From NCBI RefSeq assembly GCF_964036595.1, contig NZ_OZ038523.1, positions 3,292,501 through 3,356,500 of the forward strand: a stretch of 64,000 nt of DNA, given 5' to 3'. Each line of letters begins with the position of its first letter. Position 1 is the first letter of the stretch. This document shows positions 24,954 through 32,594 of the stretch, piece by piece. Both the position numbers and the translations under genes were made by a program. Source of the stretch: Tenacibaculum sp. 190524A05c (GTDB lineage Bacteria; Bacteroidota; Bacteroidia; Flavobacteriales; Flavobacteriaceae). The notes beneath the pieces were generated by a model. The model was not told the DNA's origin and searched no databases. It saw only the letters and a list, made by a program, of their open reading frames with translations.

Positions 24954-25919
24954 TTACATTCCACCATCGTTGAACTCAGTTAAATCGGGTTCAGCGATTT
25001 TTTGTAGAGCTGCTTCTAGCTGGCCTACGCTACTCACCATTTTTTCAATATTACCATCTTCATCAATAATTAAATGAGTAGGATATTGTTTTGCTCCAAT
25101 TTCATCTCTCATAAATGCTTCTTGGTTTGCAATTACAGGATGTCTAAATTCGTTCTTAGTAAGGAACTGTAATAGTTTGTCAGACTTGTCAAAAGCTAAA
25201 CTTAAGAAAACAACATCTTCATAAGCTTCATACTTATCATACAATCTATTCAACTTTGGGAATTCTCTAATACTTGGTTTTGATCCCATATGCCAACAGG
25301 TAATAATAATTATTTTACCATTCGTAGACCCACTTGAATATCGATTTCCATTAATGTCTTGAAAATTAAACTCTGGAAGTTTAGTTCCTTCTTTAGAAAA
25401 ATAAGCATATGCAACATCAGCTTCACTTTTACTGAAACTTAAAATTCCTTTGTCATCAATTTCGTCTGTTGGATATAACTGATAAATTTGATCACCAGAA
25501 AGTAATTTAAGCGGTACAAAACTACCTGATGTTAAATCACTAAGAAAGTCGCTTTTTTCTATTTCTTCACCATCAGTATCTAAAGGAATAAAATCACTTG
25601 ATAAATTGATGTTTTCCTTAAAATAAGTTTCCCATTTATCGCTGTCAGCTAAAACAACATCTAAATCTGGAAACATGTCATTGTCACTGAAATCAGTTGT
25701 AGAAGTAGTCTTGGTGTCGTCATCTGAAGATTTATCGTTACTGTCGTCTGAGGTTTCCTCTGTATACGTGTCCTCTGGTTCTGTAGTAGAACTAAAAGTA
25801 GCAGTTCCATCAGCATTAAACTCCAATTCATTATCCTTTTTATAAAAATTAGATAACACATAGAAGGTGATGCCGAAAGCAACAGCCATTGTAACGATAG
25901 TAATTAGAATGTTTTTCAT
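24954..25919 (-). CDS. Membrane-anchored TlpA-like thioredoxin-fold protein lacking redox cysteines
   Basis: I chose the ATG at 25919 (MKNILITIVTMAVAFG); it gives an N-terminal anchor (about 3-23). An acidic Ser/Thr/Asp-rich linker (about 40-80) and then a domain of unknown type follow. The C-terminal TlpA/AhpC-like thioredoxin fold (about 178-310) contains KLPEFNFQDINGN and FLSLAFDKSD. Where the family has WCxPC this protein has GSKPS (Ser213 and Ser216), so thiol-disulfide exchange seems impossible. It may have a structural or chaperone role. The acidic linker is unusually rich in D/S/T. Confidence 0.75.
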   Translation of the reverse strand: MKNILITIVTMAVAFGITFYVLSNFYKKDNELEFNADGTATFSSTTEPEDTYTEETSDDSNDKSSDDDTKTTSTTDFSDNDMFPDLDVVLADSDKWETYFKENINLSSDFIPLDTDGEEIEKSDFLSDLTSGSFVPLKLLSGDQIYQLYPTDEIDDKGILSFSKSEADVAYAYFSKEGTKLPEFNFQDINGNRYSSGSTNGKIIIITCWHMGSKPSIREFPKLNRLYDKYEAYEDVVFLSLAFDKSDKLLQFLTKNEFRHPVIANQEAFMRDEIGAKQYPTHLIIDEDGNIEKMVSSVGQLEAALQKIAEPDLTEFNDGGM

Positions 25920-26002
25920 AATAAGTTTGCCCGAGCCTAAGACAAATATATGAAAAAACATTTCACATGTTAATTTTTAGTTATCAATTACTTAACAACA
26001 AA

Positions 26003-27061
26003 CTAAATTTTCATTCTCCATCCATATGGATCTTCAGAAATGTTGTATTGAATATTCATTAGTTTTTCTTTGAAAAGAGAAGCGTAAGAGTCATCAAGTT
26101 TAGGTAAATCAAACTCTTCACCACCATGGCTAAACCCAATAATAGGGTTTACAACTGTAGCAGTTCCAGAACCAAAAATTTCTTTCAATTCACCTTTTCT
26201 AGCAGCGTCTTTAATTTCAGCAACAGAAATTCTGCGGATTTCTACATCAATTCCATTGTCTTTAGCAATTTGAATTAATGATTTTCTAGTGATTCCGTCT
26301 AAGATTCTATCATTATTTGGAGCAGTTAAAAGTGTATCTCCAACTCTGAAGAAAATGTTCATTGTACCGGCCTCTTCTAAATATTCATGAGAGCTAGCAT
26401 CAGTCCAAATAATTTGTTGGAAACCTTTTTCGTGAGCTAATTTTGTAGGGTAAAACTGAGCAGCATAATTTCCTGCAGCCTTCGCAAATCCAACTCCTCC
26501 ATCTGCAGCTCTACTATATTTTTCAGCAAACAATACTCTAACTTCTCCTGCGTAATAAGCTTGAGCTGGAGATAAAATAATCATAAACTTATATTCCTCT
26601 GCTGGTGAAGCAGAAATTGCAGGTTGAGTTGCTACAACAAAAGGACGGATGTACATAGAATTACCAACTCCTTTTTTAATCCAGTCTTTATCAATATTCA
26701 ATAGTTCTTTTAAACCATCGAAGAAATAATCTTCAGGAAATTCAGGTATGGCAAGACGAGCAGATGATTTATTTATTCTTTTAAAGTTTTCATCTGGCCT
26801 AAATAAAAATACATCATCATTTTCATCTTTATAGGCTTTCATTCCTTCAAAAACTGCTTGTCCGTAGTGAAAAACTCTAGCTGAAGGAGAAATTGTAATA
26901 TCTCCGTAAGGTTTAATAACTGGAGTTTGCCATTTCCCATCTTTATACTCGCATTCAAACATGTGGTCTGTGAAGACTGTTCCAAAAACTAAATTATCGA
27001 AATCAACAGTGTTAATTTTGGATTGAGAAATAGGAACGATTTGAATGTTAGAAGTGCTCAT
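26003..27061 (-). CDS. ilvE: Branched-chain amino acid aminotransferase
   Basis: The PLP enzyme reversibly transaminates leucine, isoleucine and valine with 2-oxoglutarate. The 352 residues contain VFHYGQAVFEGMKAY and the PLP lysine region in GVGFAKAAGNYA (Lys). EYLEEAGTMNIFF and the phosphate-binding EIFGSGTATVV are also present. The length fits class II (BCAT2-like) enzymes. A TACTTTTG box on the minus strand (27085-27092) lies 24 bp upstream of the start. It is monocistronic. Confidence 0.96.
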   Translation of the reverse strand: MSTSNIQIVPISQSKINTVDFDNLVFGTVFTDHMFECEYKDGKWQTPVIKPYGDITISPSARVFHYGQAVFEGMKAYKDENDDVFLFRPDENFKRINKSSARLAIPEFPEDYFFDGLKELLNIDKDWIKKGVGNSMYIRPFVVATQPAISASPAEEYKFMIILSPAQAYYAGEVRVLFAEKYSRAADGGVGFAKAAGNYAAQFYPTKLAHEKGFQQIIWTDASSHEYLEEAGTMNIFFRVGDTLLTAPNNDRILDGITRKSLIQIAKDNGIDVEIRRISVAEIKDAARKGELKEIFGSGTATVVNPIIGFSHGGEEFDLPKLDDSYASLFKEKLMNIQYNISEDPYGWRMKI

Positions 27062-27084
27062 AGATAAAGATTTAGTTAATAGTG

Positions 27085-27092
27085 CAAAAGTA
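27085..27092 (-). promoter_or_regulatory. Probable ilvE promoter, -7 box
   Basis: Minus-strand TACTTTTG (TAnnTTTG), 24 bp before the ilvE ATG. Confidence 0.5.
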
Positions 27093-27127
27093 CAAAATAG
27101 AGACGAGTTTAGCGTTGAGTTTTAAGG

Positions 27128-27156
27128 TTTGGAAGGAGTTTAAAATTGTATCTTTG
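27128..27156 (+). promoter_or_regulatory. Promoter of the DUF4920-mnmD-trmN6 operon
   Basis: TTTG (27128-27131), 17 bp, then TATCTTTG (27149-27156), a good match to the Bacteroidota primary promoter. The first ATG (27185) is 29 bp further. Confidence 0.65.
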
Positions 27157-27184
27157 TAGCTTTAATATATTTAATTAGCTTATA

Positions 27185-27685
27185 ATGAAAAACTTACTAA
27201 TTTTATTTTGCGGTTTAATTTTGACTTTTATTTCTTGTAAAACAGAAAAAAAAGAAACTCCAGCAGTAAAAGAAACTCCTAAAACGGAATTTGCATCATT
27301 CGGAGAGAAAATTTCAAATGATGGAGCATTAACAAAAGAAGAGGTTCTTGCGAAGTATGGAACACTTAAAGTTGGAGATACTGTAGTAGTGAAATTTGCT
27401 TCTAAGATTAATGAAGTATGCTCTAAAAAAGGATGTTGGATGAAAGTTCCAGTTTCAGATTCTGAAGAGGTAATGGTTAGATTTAAAGATTACGGATTTT
27501 TTATGCCTTTAGATAGCAATGGAAAAGAGGTAATCGTAGAAGGAAAAGCATTTATCAAAGAAACTTCTGTAGATGAATTAAAGCACTATGCTGAAGATGC
27601 TGGAAAATCTAAAGAAGAAATAGCAAAAATTACTGAACCTAAATTAGAAAAGGCGTTTTTAGCGCACGGAGTTTTATTAAAATAA
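27185..27685 (+). CDS. DUF4920 lipoprotein
   Basis: The 166-residue protein has lipobox FISC (cysteine 19) and a KE/TP-rich linker. A small OB-like domain follows with the conserved VCSKKGCWMKVP, whose two cysteines may bind metal or form a disulfide, and MVRFKDYGFFMP. This matches DUF4920, found in Bacteroidota with no settled role. It is the first gene of a four-gene operon with tRNA methyltransferases. Confidence 0.85.
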   Translation: MKNLLILFCGLILTFISCKTEKKETPAVKETPKTEFASFGEKISNDGALTKEEVLAKYGTLKVGDTVVVKFASKINEVCSKKGCWMKVPVSDSEEVMVRFKDYGFFMPLDSNGKEVIVEGKAFIKETSVDELKHYAEDAGKSKEEIAKITEPKLEKAFLAHGVLLK

Positions 27686-27686
27686 T

Positions 27687-28340
27687 TTGGAAAGAGAAAT
27701 TATTATAACTTCTGATGGTTCAACAACCATACATATCCCTGCTTGGAATGAACAATATCATTCCAAGCATGGTGCTATTCAGGAAGCTTATCACGTTTTT
27801 ATAAAGCATGGTTTAGAGTTTGTTGCTCAAGATCAACTTTCTATTTTGGAAATTGGTTTTGGTACGGGTTTAAATTGTTTTATCACCTATTTAGAATCTG
27901 ATAAAGAAATCGATTATGTTGGTGTTGAAGCGTATCCTGTAGATGAAAAAGAAATTAAAAAACTCAATTATGTATCTGAATTAAAAGCACAAAAGAAATC
28001 TGAAATTTTTAATAAGATGCATGGCATATCTTGGGAAGAAAAACATAAGATTGATGATAGATTCCAGTTGGAAAAGCGTCAACAGTTTTTTAAGGATATA
28101 AAAGATAAAGACGCATTTAACTTAATTTATTTCGATGCTTTTGGAGCCAGAGTTCAACCGGAATTATGGACAGAAGAAATTTTTAGCATAATGTTTGATG
28201 CTTTAAAAAATGAAGGAGTTTTAGTTACGTATGCAGCAAAAGGTAGCGTAAGAAGAGCAATGGAAGCCGTAGGTTTTACTGTTGAAAGGTTGCCTGGACC
28301 TCCTGGTAAAAGAGAAATGTTGAGAGCAATTAAAAAATAA
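27687..28340 (+). CDS. mnmD: tRNA (5-methylaminomethyl-2-thiouridine)-methyltransferase MnmD
   Basis: The enzyme methylates nm5s2U34 to mnm5s2U34 in tRNAs. The stand-alone 217-residue methyltransferase lacks the FAD domain of MnmC. Its SAM site is EIGFGTGLNCF and its catalytic region is YFDAFGARVQPELW. LPGPPGKREMLRA at the end is the family signature. The start is TTG at 27687, 1 bp after the DUF4920 stop; no ATG fits. The gene lies in the same operon as a 43-residue membrane gene and trmN6. Confidence 0.93.
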   Translation: MEREIIITSDGSTTIHIPAWNEQYHSKHGAIQEAYHVFIKHGLEFVAQDQLSILEIGFGTGLNCFITYLESDKEIDYVGVEAYPVDEKEIKKLNYVSELKAQKKSEIFNKMHGISWEEKHKIDDRFQLEKRQQFFKDIKDKDAFNLIYFDAFGARVQPELWTEEIFSIMFDALKNEGVLVTYAAKGSVRRAMEAVGFTVERLPGPPGKREMLRAIKK

Positions 28341-28360
28341 TTAGGCATAAACTAGATCAT

Positions 28361-28492
28361 ATGAAATTTAAAAAACGATTTGGAAACAGAAGAAGAACAA
28401 AACCTCAAAAAGGATTGTTTTTAGTAATACTATTAGCAATTGCTTTATTTCTTTTCTTTAATGCTGAAAGACTTTTAAGTCGAATATTATAA
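28361..28492 (+). CDS. 43-residue single-TM membrane protein
   Basis: ATG at 28361 opens a 43-codon frame that ends 1 bp before the trmN6 ATG. The peptide has a strongly basic start (MKFKKRFGNRRRTKPQKG), one hydrophobic helix (about 19-36) and a short tail. This is the topology of an inner-membrane protein with the N-terminus inside. Position and coding character support a real gene of the operon. Function unknown. Confidence 0.65.
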   Translation: MKFKKRFGNRRRTKPQKGLFLVILLAIALFLFFNAERLLSRIL

Positions 28493-28493
28493 A

Positions 28494-29213
28494 ATGAAAC
28501 CATTTCAATTCAAGGAATTTACTGTTCATCAGGATAAAACAGCTATGAAAGTAGGAACTGATGGTGTTTTATTAGGAGCGTGGACTTCAATTACTGATTT
28601 TCCAGATTCAATTTTAGATATTGGTTCTGGAACTGGAGTTATAGCATTAATGCTCGCCCAAAGAACAGATGCAATGACTGTAGATGCAGTTGAGCTTAAT
28701 GAAAATGCTTACGAACAAACTGTTGAAAATTTTGAAAAATCAGATTGGGGAGATCGTTTGTTTTGTTATAATGCTTCTTTTCAGGAATTTGCTGAAGAAC
28801 TTGTCGAGGAAGAAGAATCTTACGATTTGATTGTTTCAAATCCTCCTTTTTATACTGATGAATTTGAAACTAAAGATAATGCGCGAAATGAAGCTCGTTT
28901 TACATCTTCGTTGAGTTTTGAAGAGTTGCTAAAAGGTGTCTCGAATTTACTAGCTGAAAATGGTGTTTTTGCAACGATAATTCCATTTAAAGAGGAAGAA
29001 AATTTTGTTGCTTTAGCTTCTTCTTTAGGATTACATTTGAATAGAGTTTGCAGAGTCAAAGGAAATTTAAATGCTGAAGTTAAAAGAAGTTTGCTGGAAT
29101 TTTCTAATGGTAAAAAGGACCTTGTTTCAGAAGAACTAACAATAGAAAAAGAAAGACATCAGTATACTGATGCCTATATTAATTTGACGAAGGATTTTTA
29201 TTTGAAAATGTAA
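28494..29213 (+). CDS. trmN6: tRNA1(Val) (adenine(37)-N6)-methyltransferase
   Basis: The 239-residue protein has the SAM motif LDIGSGTGVIALMLAQR and the N6-adenine methyltransferase motif SNPPFY (NPPY type). The N-terminal KVGTDGVLLGAW is typical of the YfiC/TrmN6 family, which modifies A37 of tRNA1-Val. It is the last gene of the operon with mnmD and is probably translated in a coupled way with the 43-residue gene. Confidence 0.93.
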   Translation: MKPFQFKEFTVHQDKTAMKVGTDGVLLGAWTSITDFPDSILDIGSGTGVIALMLAQRTDAMTVDAVELNENAYEQTVENFEKSDWGDRLFCYNASFQEFAEELVEEEESYDLIVSNPPFYTDEFETKDNARNEARFTSSLSFEELLKGVSNLLAENGVFATIIPFKEEENFVALASSLGLHLNRVCRVKGNLNAEVKRSLLEFSNGKKDLVSEELTIEKERHQYTDAYINLTKDFYLKM

Positions 29214-29293
29214 TTAGTCAAAATTCGGTAATAAAAGTTCACCCAATTACCTTAGTTTAATTTTTGATTTACTCTGAAAAAAACACTCATTTT

Positions 29294-30097
29294 TTACATA
29301 ACTTGTTCCAATAAGTTATTGGTTGCAGACAATAAGGTTTGAATTTTTTGTTCATCATATGCGTCTTGATGAGCTTCACCAAAACTTCCTCGATCATTAT
29401 CGAAATAACTTCCAGAGAGCTCTTTTAAGTTTTCTGAAGTGGCAAGTTTAACTAGAATATTAGCTCCTTTATCTGCAGAAGACCAATGGTTTCCATAGGC
29501 TTCTTTGACCATTTTAGTATTTAATAAAGAACCTGGATTCACTGCTATAGTTAATATATCTGAATGTTTTTTAGCAAAATCGAAACTCCACATAGTTAAT
29601 GCAAGTTTACTTTGTGCATAAGATTCTTTCATCGAGATATTAATCTTTCCTTCCAGAGCATTTAAATCTACAGTGGATTGCGCTGCTGAACTTAAATTAA
29701 TAACTCTCGAAGAATTACTTCTTTGAAGAACTGGTAATAAGTGTTGGGTAAATGTGTAAGGAGCAAGATAGTTAACAGCAAATCTTAAATCTAAACCTAG
29801 GTAATTTTTATGTGTACTTTTAAAAACACCAGCATTATTTATCAAAACATCTATAGAATCTATTTTTGAATTGATGTTTTGAGCTAATTCAACAACTTGA
29901 TTTAAATCTGAAAAATCTGCTGTAAAACCAAAAATATTTTCATTTTCAGTAGACTCTTTTAATTCTGAAATTGTGTTTGCTACCTTTTCTGGATTTCTAC
30001 CATGAATATAGATTCGATGACCTTGTTTTGCTAGTATATGGGCTGTAAGTTTACCAATACCATCGGTACTACCAGTAATTAAAATATTTTTATTCAT
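29294..30097 (-). CDS. Short-chain dehydrogenase/reductase (retinol dehydrogenase-like)
   Basis: The 267-residue protein has the Rossmann motif TGSTDGIG, NNAGVF, a Ser in NLSSAAQ and the YxxxK pair in YAQSKLAL. Its layout resembles retinol-dehydrogenase-type SDRs. It is third in the nitroreductase-DUF1330-SDR operon (22 bp gap), which faces an HxlR regulator. Reduction of reactive carbonyls is a plausible task but is inferred from context. Confidence 0.88.
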   Translation of the reverse strand: MNKNILITGSTDGIGKLTAHILAKQGHRIYIHGRNPEKVANTISELKESTENENIFGFTADFSDLNQVVELAQNINSKIDSIDVLINNAGVFKSTHKNYLGLDLRFAVNYLAPYTFTQHLLPVLQRSNSSRVINLSSAAQSTVDLNALEGKINISMKESYAQSKLALTMWSFDFAKKHSDILTIAVNPGSLLNTKMVKEAYGNHWSSADKGANILVKLATSENLKELSGSYFDNDRGSFGEAHQDAYDEQKIQTLLSATNNLLEQVM

Positions 30098-30119
30098 TGT
30101 TCCTTTATTTTGTTAAAAA

Positions 30120-30422
30120 TTAAGCTAAATCGTCTTTTGCTTCAATTAAAAAATGATGACTTACAGAACCTGCAGTTCTAGCTTTTAGATGAGGTGCATA
30201 TTCCGGATCGTTCATAAATGCTAATGCCGCTTCTTTGGTAGGCCAACTTATTATAATTCGTAAAGCTGCTTGTTGCTTGTTACCTTCAACTTGTTCATGT
30301 GAAGAAGTTCTTGCCAAATATGTACCACCATGTTTTTGTACCAATTTATTCGCTGTTGGTAAATAATCAGGTATCCAAGCGTCATTTGTTGGTGTTACGT
30401 CTAATACAGAAAAATAGCTCAT
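30120..30422 (-). CDS. DUF1330-like small protein
   Basis: The ferredoxin-like (dimeric alpha-beta barrel) protein has 100 residues. Its strand SYFSVLDVTPT and segments LVQKHGGTYLARTSS and IIISWPTKEAALAFMNDPEY fit DUF1330. It may be an oxygenase- or isomerase-like accessory protein; its role is unknown. Gaps are 30 bp to the nitroreductase gene and 22 bp to the SDR gene. Confidence 0.8.
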   Translation of the reverse strand: MSYFSVLDVTPTNDAWIPDYLPTANKLVQKHGGTYLARTSSHEQVEGNKQQAALRIIISWPTKEAALAFMNDPEYAPHLKARTAGSVSHHFLIEAKDDLA

Positions 30423-30452
30423 AATATTATAATTTTAAGGTTTGTTGTTTTT

Positions 30453-31127
30453 TTATTTCCAAGTAATAATACTGTCAAAATCTCTTCTAGATTTTGGTCT
30501 TGCAGGATCTTCTTTACGATGTCCAAAGGCAACCATATACGATAATCCATATTTAGTAGTATCAACATCAAATTTCTCTTGAAGGAGTTGTTCAAATTTT
30601 TCTTGATGGAATCCTTCTATCGGGCAACTATCTATTCCAACTAGTGCTGCAGCTGTCATCATATTTCCTAAAGCGATATAAGTTTGTTTTGAAGCCCAAT
30701 CGAATAATTTTTTATCGCTATCTAAGTTGAAATCACGTTCTTGAAATTCTCTATAAAACTTCGAGTACATTTCCATAACATCTTCTGGTAACTGTTTCAC
30801 ATCTTTCATCATATGAGAAATGTATTCGCTATCCCATTTCGTCATGGGAGCTTTCATACTTAATCCTAATACAAAATGACTTGCAGTATCCAATTTTAAA
30901 GGAGCTCCCCAGGCAACAGGTTTTAATAATTCTCTTAATTCCTGATCTTGAACTACAATAAAGTGCCAAGGTTCAAAACCAAATGAACTTGGAGATAAAT
31001 TAGCGGTCTTTAGAATGAAGTTAATGTCATCTTCTGAAAGCTTTTTAGTAGCATCAAACTCTTTAGTAGCATGTCTAAATTGAAAAGCATTTAGAACATC
31101 TTCTTTTGAAATATGTGTTGTACTCAT
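30453..31127 (-). CDS. NAD(P)H-dependent nitroreductase (NfsB-like)
   Basis: The FMN-binding homodimeric reductase has 224 residues. FQFRHATKEFD carries the Arg for FMN phosphate, LSPSSFGFEPWHFIVV is the flavin segment, and ALVGIDSCPIEGF and YMVAFGHRKEDP complete the fold. It reduces nitroaromatics or quinones. It is the first gene of an operon divergent from the HxlR gene. HxlR proteins commonly switch on such enzymes in response to electrophiles or quinones. Confidence 0.93.
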   Translation of the reverse strand: MSTTHISKEDVLNAFQFRHATKEFDATKKLSEDDINFILKTANLSPSSFGFEPWHFIVVQDQELRELLKPVAWGAPLKLDTASHFVLGLSMKAPMTKWDSEYISHMMKDVKQLPEDVMEMYSKFYREFQERDFNLDSDKKLFDWASKQTYIALGNMMTAAALVGIDSCPIEGFHQEKFEQLLQEKFDVDTTKYGLSYMVAFGHRKEDPARPKSRRDFDSIITWK

Positions 31128-31138
31128 GATTTTTTAAA

Positions 31139-31177
31139 CTATAAAAATTATAGTTACAAAATTATTTATAGTTTTGT
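31139..31177. promoter_or_regulatory. Candidate HxlR operator
   Basis: Between the divergent genes there are two palindromes: CTATAAAAATTATAG (31139-31153) and ACAAAA...TTTTGT (31156-31177). Both contain TTATAGTT half-sites. They lie next to the nitroreductase start and 48 bp before the HxlR gene, so binding could control both. Confidence 0.5.
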
Positions 31178-31224
31178 ATCCATGCAATAACGGTCAAAAA
31201 GGATAGTTTAAAATTTATAGAATT

Positions 31225-31575
31225 ATGCATCAGTTTAAAGGAAAACAATATCCATGTTGTACGAGTTTAACCATGGGAGTTATAGGAGGGAAGTGGAAAA
31301 CCGTAATTTTATTTTATTTAATAGGAGGTAAGCTTCGTTACAATGAGTTGCGAAAAAAAATGGGAACCGTTACCGAAAGAACCTTGAGTTTACAGTTGCA
31401 ACAATTACAAGAAGATGGTGTAATTCAACGTGAAGTTTTTTATAGTAAACCACCATTAAAAGTAGAGTATTCATTAACGGAGTTTGGAAAAACATTGATT
31501 CCAATACTAGAGGCTATTGCTCAGTGGGGAGACTATGCTTTAGAGAATCATTCAGCAGAAGAGAACGCTCAATAA
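31225..31575 (+). CDS. HxlR-family transcriptional regulator
   Basis: The 116-residue winged-helix protein has the family signature with N-terminal cysteine: YPCCTSLTMGVIGGKWKTVILFYL, then LRYNELRKKMGTVTERTLSLQL (recognition helix) and the wing YSKPPLKVEYSLTEFG. Cysteines at the N-terminus may sense reactive electrophiles, as in YodB and QorR. It is divergent from, and likely regulates, the nitroreductase operon. Confidence 0.93.
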   Translation: MHQFKGKQYPCCTSLTMGVIGGKWKTVILFYLIGGKLRYNELRKKMGTVTERTLSLQLQQLQEDGVIQREVFYSKPPLKVEYSLTEFGKTLIPILEAIAQWGDYALENHSAEENAQ

Positions 31576-31581
31576 TTTATT

Positions 31582-32199
31582 TTATTCGTCTGAATTAAAT
31601 AAAGTTTCTACAATAACTTTAGCTGCTAATTTGCTTCCTTTTTCTGAAGGATGAAATTCATCCTGACTGTAGAGTGAATAATCTTTAGATTTTTCAATAT
31701 GAGTTTTCCATGCTTTTCCAACAGGTAATAAAATAGCATTGTTTAGTTTTGCTGCGTCCTCGTAATTTTTAATAACACCATTAAAAGTATGGTAATAATA
31801 AATGGCTGGCCAAACCATGAAATAGCAAAGTTTTGTATTGCTCGATTTACAAAGATTGCTATATTTTCTTCCATATTGAATTAACATTTTTCTACCATCT
31901 TTTTGAGAAGAAGGTCCTTGTTGAAGGATAACATAGTCATATTTTTTGCGACGAATCAGTCTTTTTACTTTTCCATCATTCCAATGATCTTCTATTGCGT
32001 AATTAGGATGAGCAACCATCTTAGTTTTAATGTTTAAATTCTTTTCATTCTTGGCATATTCTGTAACTAACTTCGGTAAATCATTATAATATGTAAGGCT
32101 ATTTCCAATAAATAAAATAGAATACTCCTTTTCATCTTGAGCATAAGTATTAGTTAGGCTAATAAGAACACATAGAGTAATAAAGTAACGACCAAGCAT
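31582..32199 (-). CDS. Exported SGNH/GDSL-type hydrolase
   Basis: The 205-residue protein has a signal peptide (1-20, ending NTYAQ). Block I is FIGNSLTYYNDLP (nucleophile Ser), a middle motif is VILQQGPSSQ, and block V is DEFHPSEKG (catalytic Asp and His). It is an esterase or acetyl-hydrolase acting in the periplasm or outside; the substrate is unknown. The gene is convergent with HxlR, with a 6-bp gap. Confidence 0.87.
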   Translation of the reverse strand: MLGRYFITLCVLISLTNTYAQDEKEYSILFIGNSLTYYNDLPKLVTEYAKNEKNLNIKTKMVAHPNYAIEDHWNDGKVKRLIRRKKYDYVILQQGPSSQKDGRKMLIQYGRKYSNLCKSSNTKLCYFMVWPAIYYYHTFNGVIKNYEDAAKLNNAILLPVGKAWKTHIEKSKDYSLYSQDEFHPSEKGSKLAAKVIVETLFNSDE

Positions 32200-32409
32200 G
32201 TGATATAAATTATTCCAACAAGTTAAAATGATAAAGGAATTTTACTAGTTAAATTTTACATAAAATTGAAATATACCAATTGAAGGGTTCAGTATATTTT
32301 GTTTTGGAACTAACATAAAATGAGAGGTTTAAAAAGAAGAATAAATTCTTTACGTCTCTGTTGTGATTCGATTAATTAAAATAAATAAACATTTATATCT
32401 TTTTTTTGA

Positions 32410-32587
32410 AAAAAAAGGTAGGGTGTTTTTAAAGTAAAGTGTTTTATACGCGTGAAGCCAATCTTCTTAATGAGATTTCTATGGGTAAGGGCATAATAAA
32501 TTTTAACTGAGATGTGCTTCCAAATAAGTTTGATCGATGGGTTGTAAATTGTTTAATAGACAAAGCGCAACCCATCTCTTTTTTTAC
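32410..32587 (+). ncRNA. Candidate small RNA ending in a strong terminator
   Basis: The plus-strand segment has long-range pairing: GAAGC (32454-32458) with GCTTC (32516-32520), continued inward by imperfect pairs around AATCTTCTTAA and TTAACTGAGAT. This forms a rod of about 65 nt. It ends with a 9-bp terminator hairpin and a T run, although no plus-strand gene lies upstream for 800 bp. A flavobacterial 6S-type RNA is one possibility; I cannot assign a class. The 5' end is uncertain. Confidence 0.4.
32536..32585 (+). terminator. Plus-strand terminator without an upstream protein gene
   Basis: GATGGGTTG (32536-32544) pairs with CAACCCATC (32568-32576), with an inner TTGT/ACAA pairing, then TC and seven T. 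The T run is present only on the plus strand. Confidence 0.75.
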
Positions 32588-32594
32588 ATAATTA

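Larger units (their letters stand above)
32200..32594. other. 395-bp region without protein gene
   Basis: I found no convincing open frame. The right half can fold extensively on the plus strand and ends in a terminator, so a small RNA gene is suspected. The left part (32200-32400) is AT-rich, with nothing recognised beyond a weak TATATTTTG-like box near 32292. Confidence 0.5.

Noticed and set aside
32322..32380. Short open frame starting MRGLKRR in the 395-bp gap
   Set aside because: Only 19 codons, without promoter or terminator relation, and it stops before the structured RNA region.
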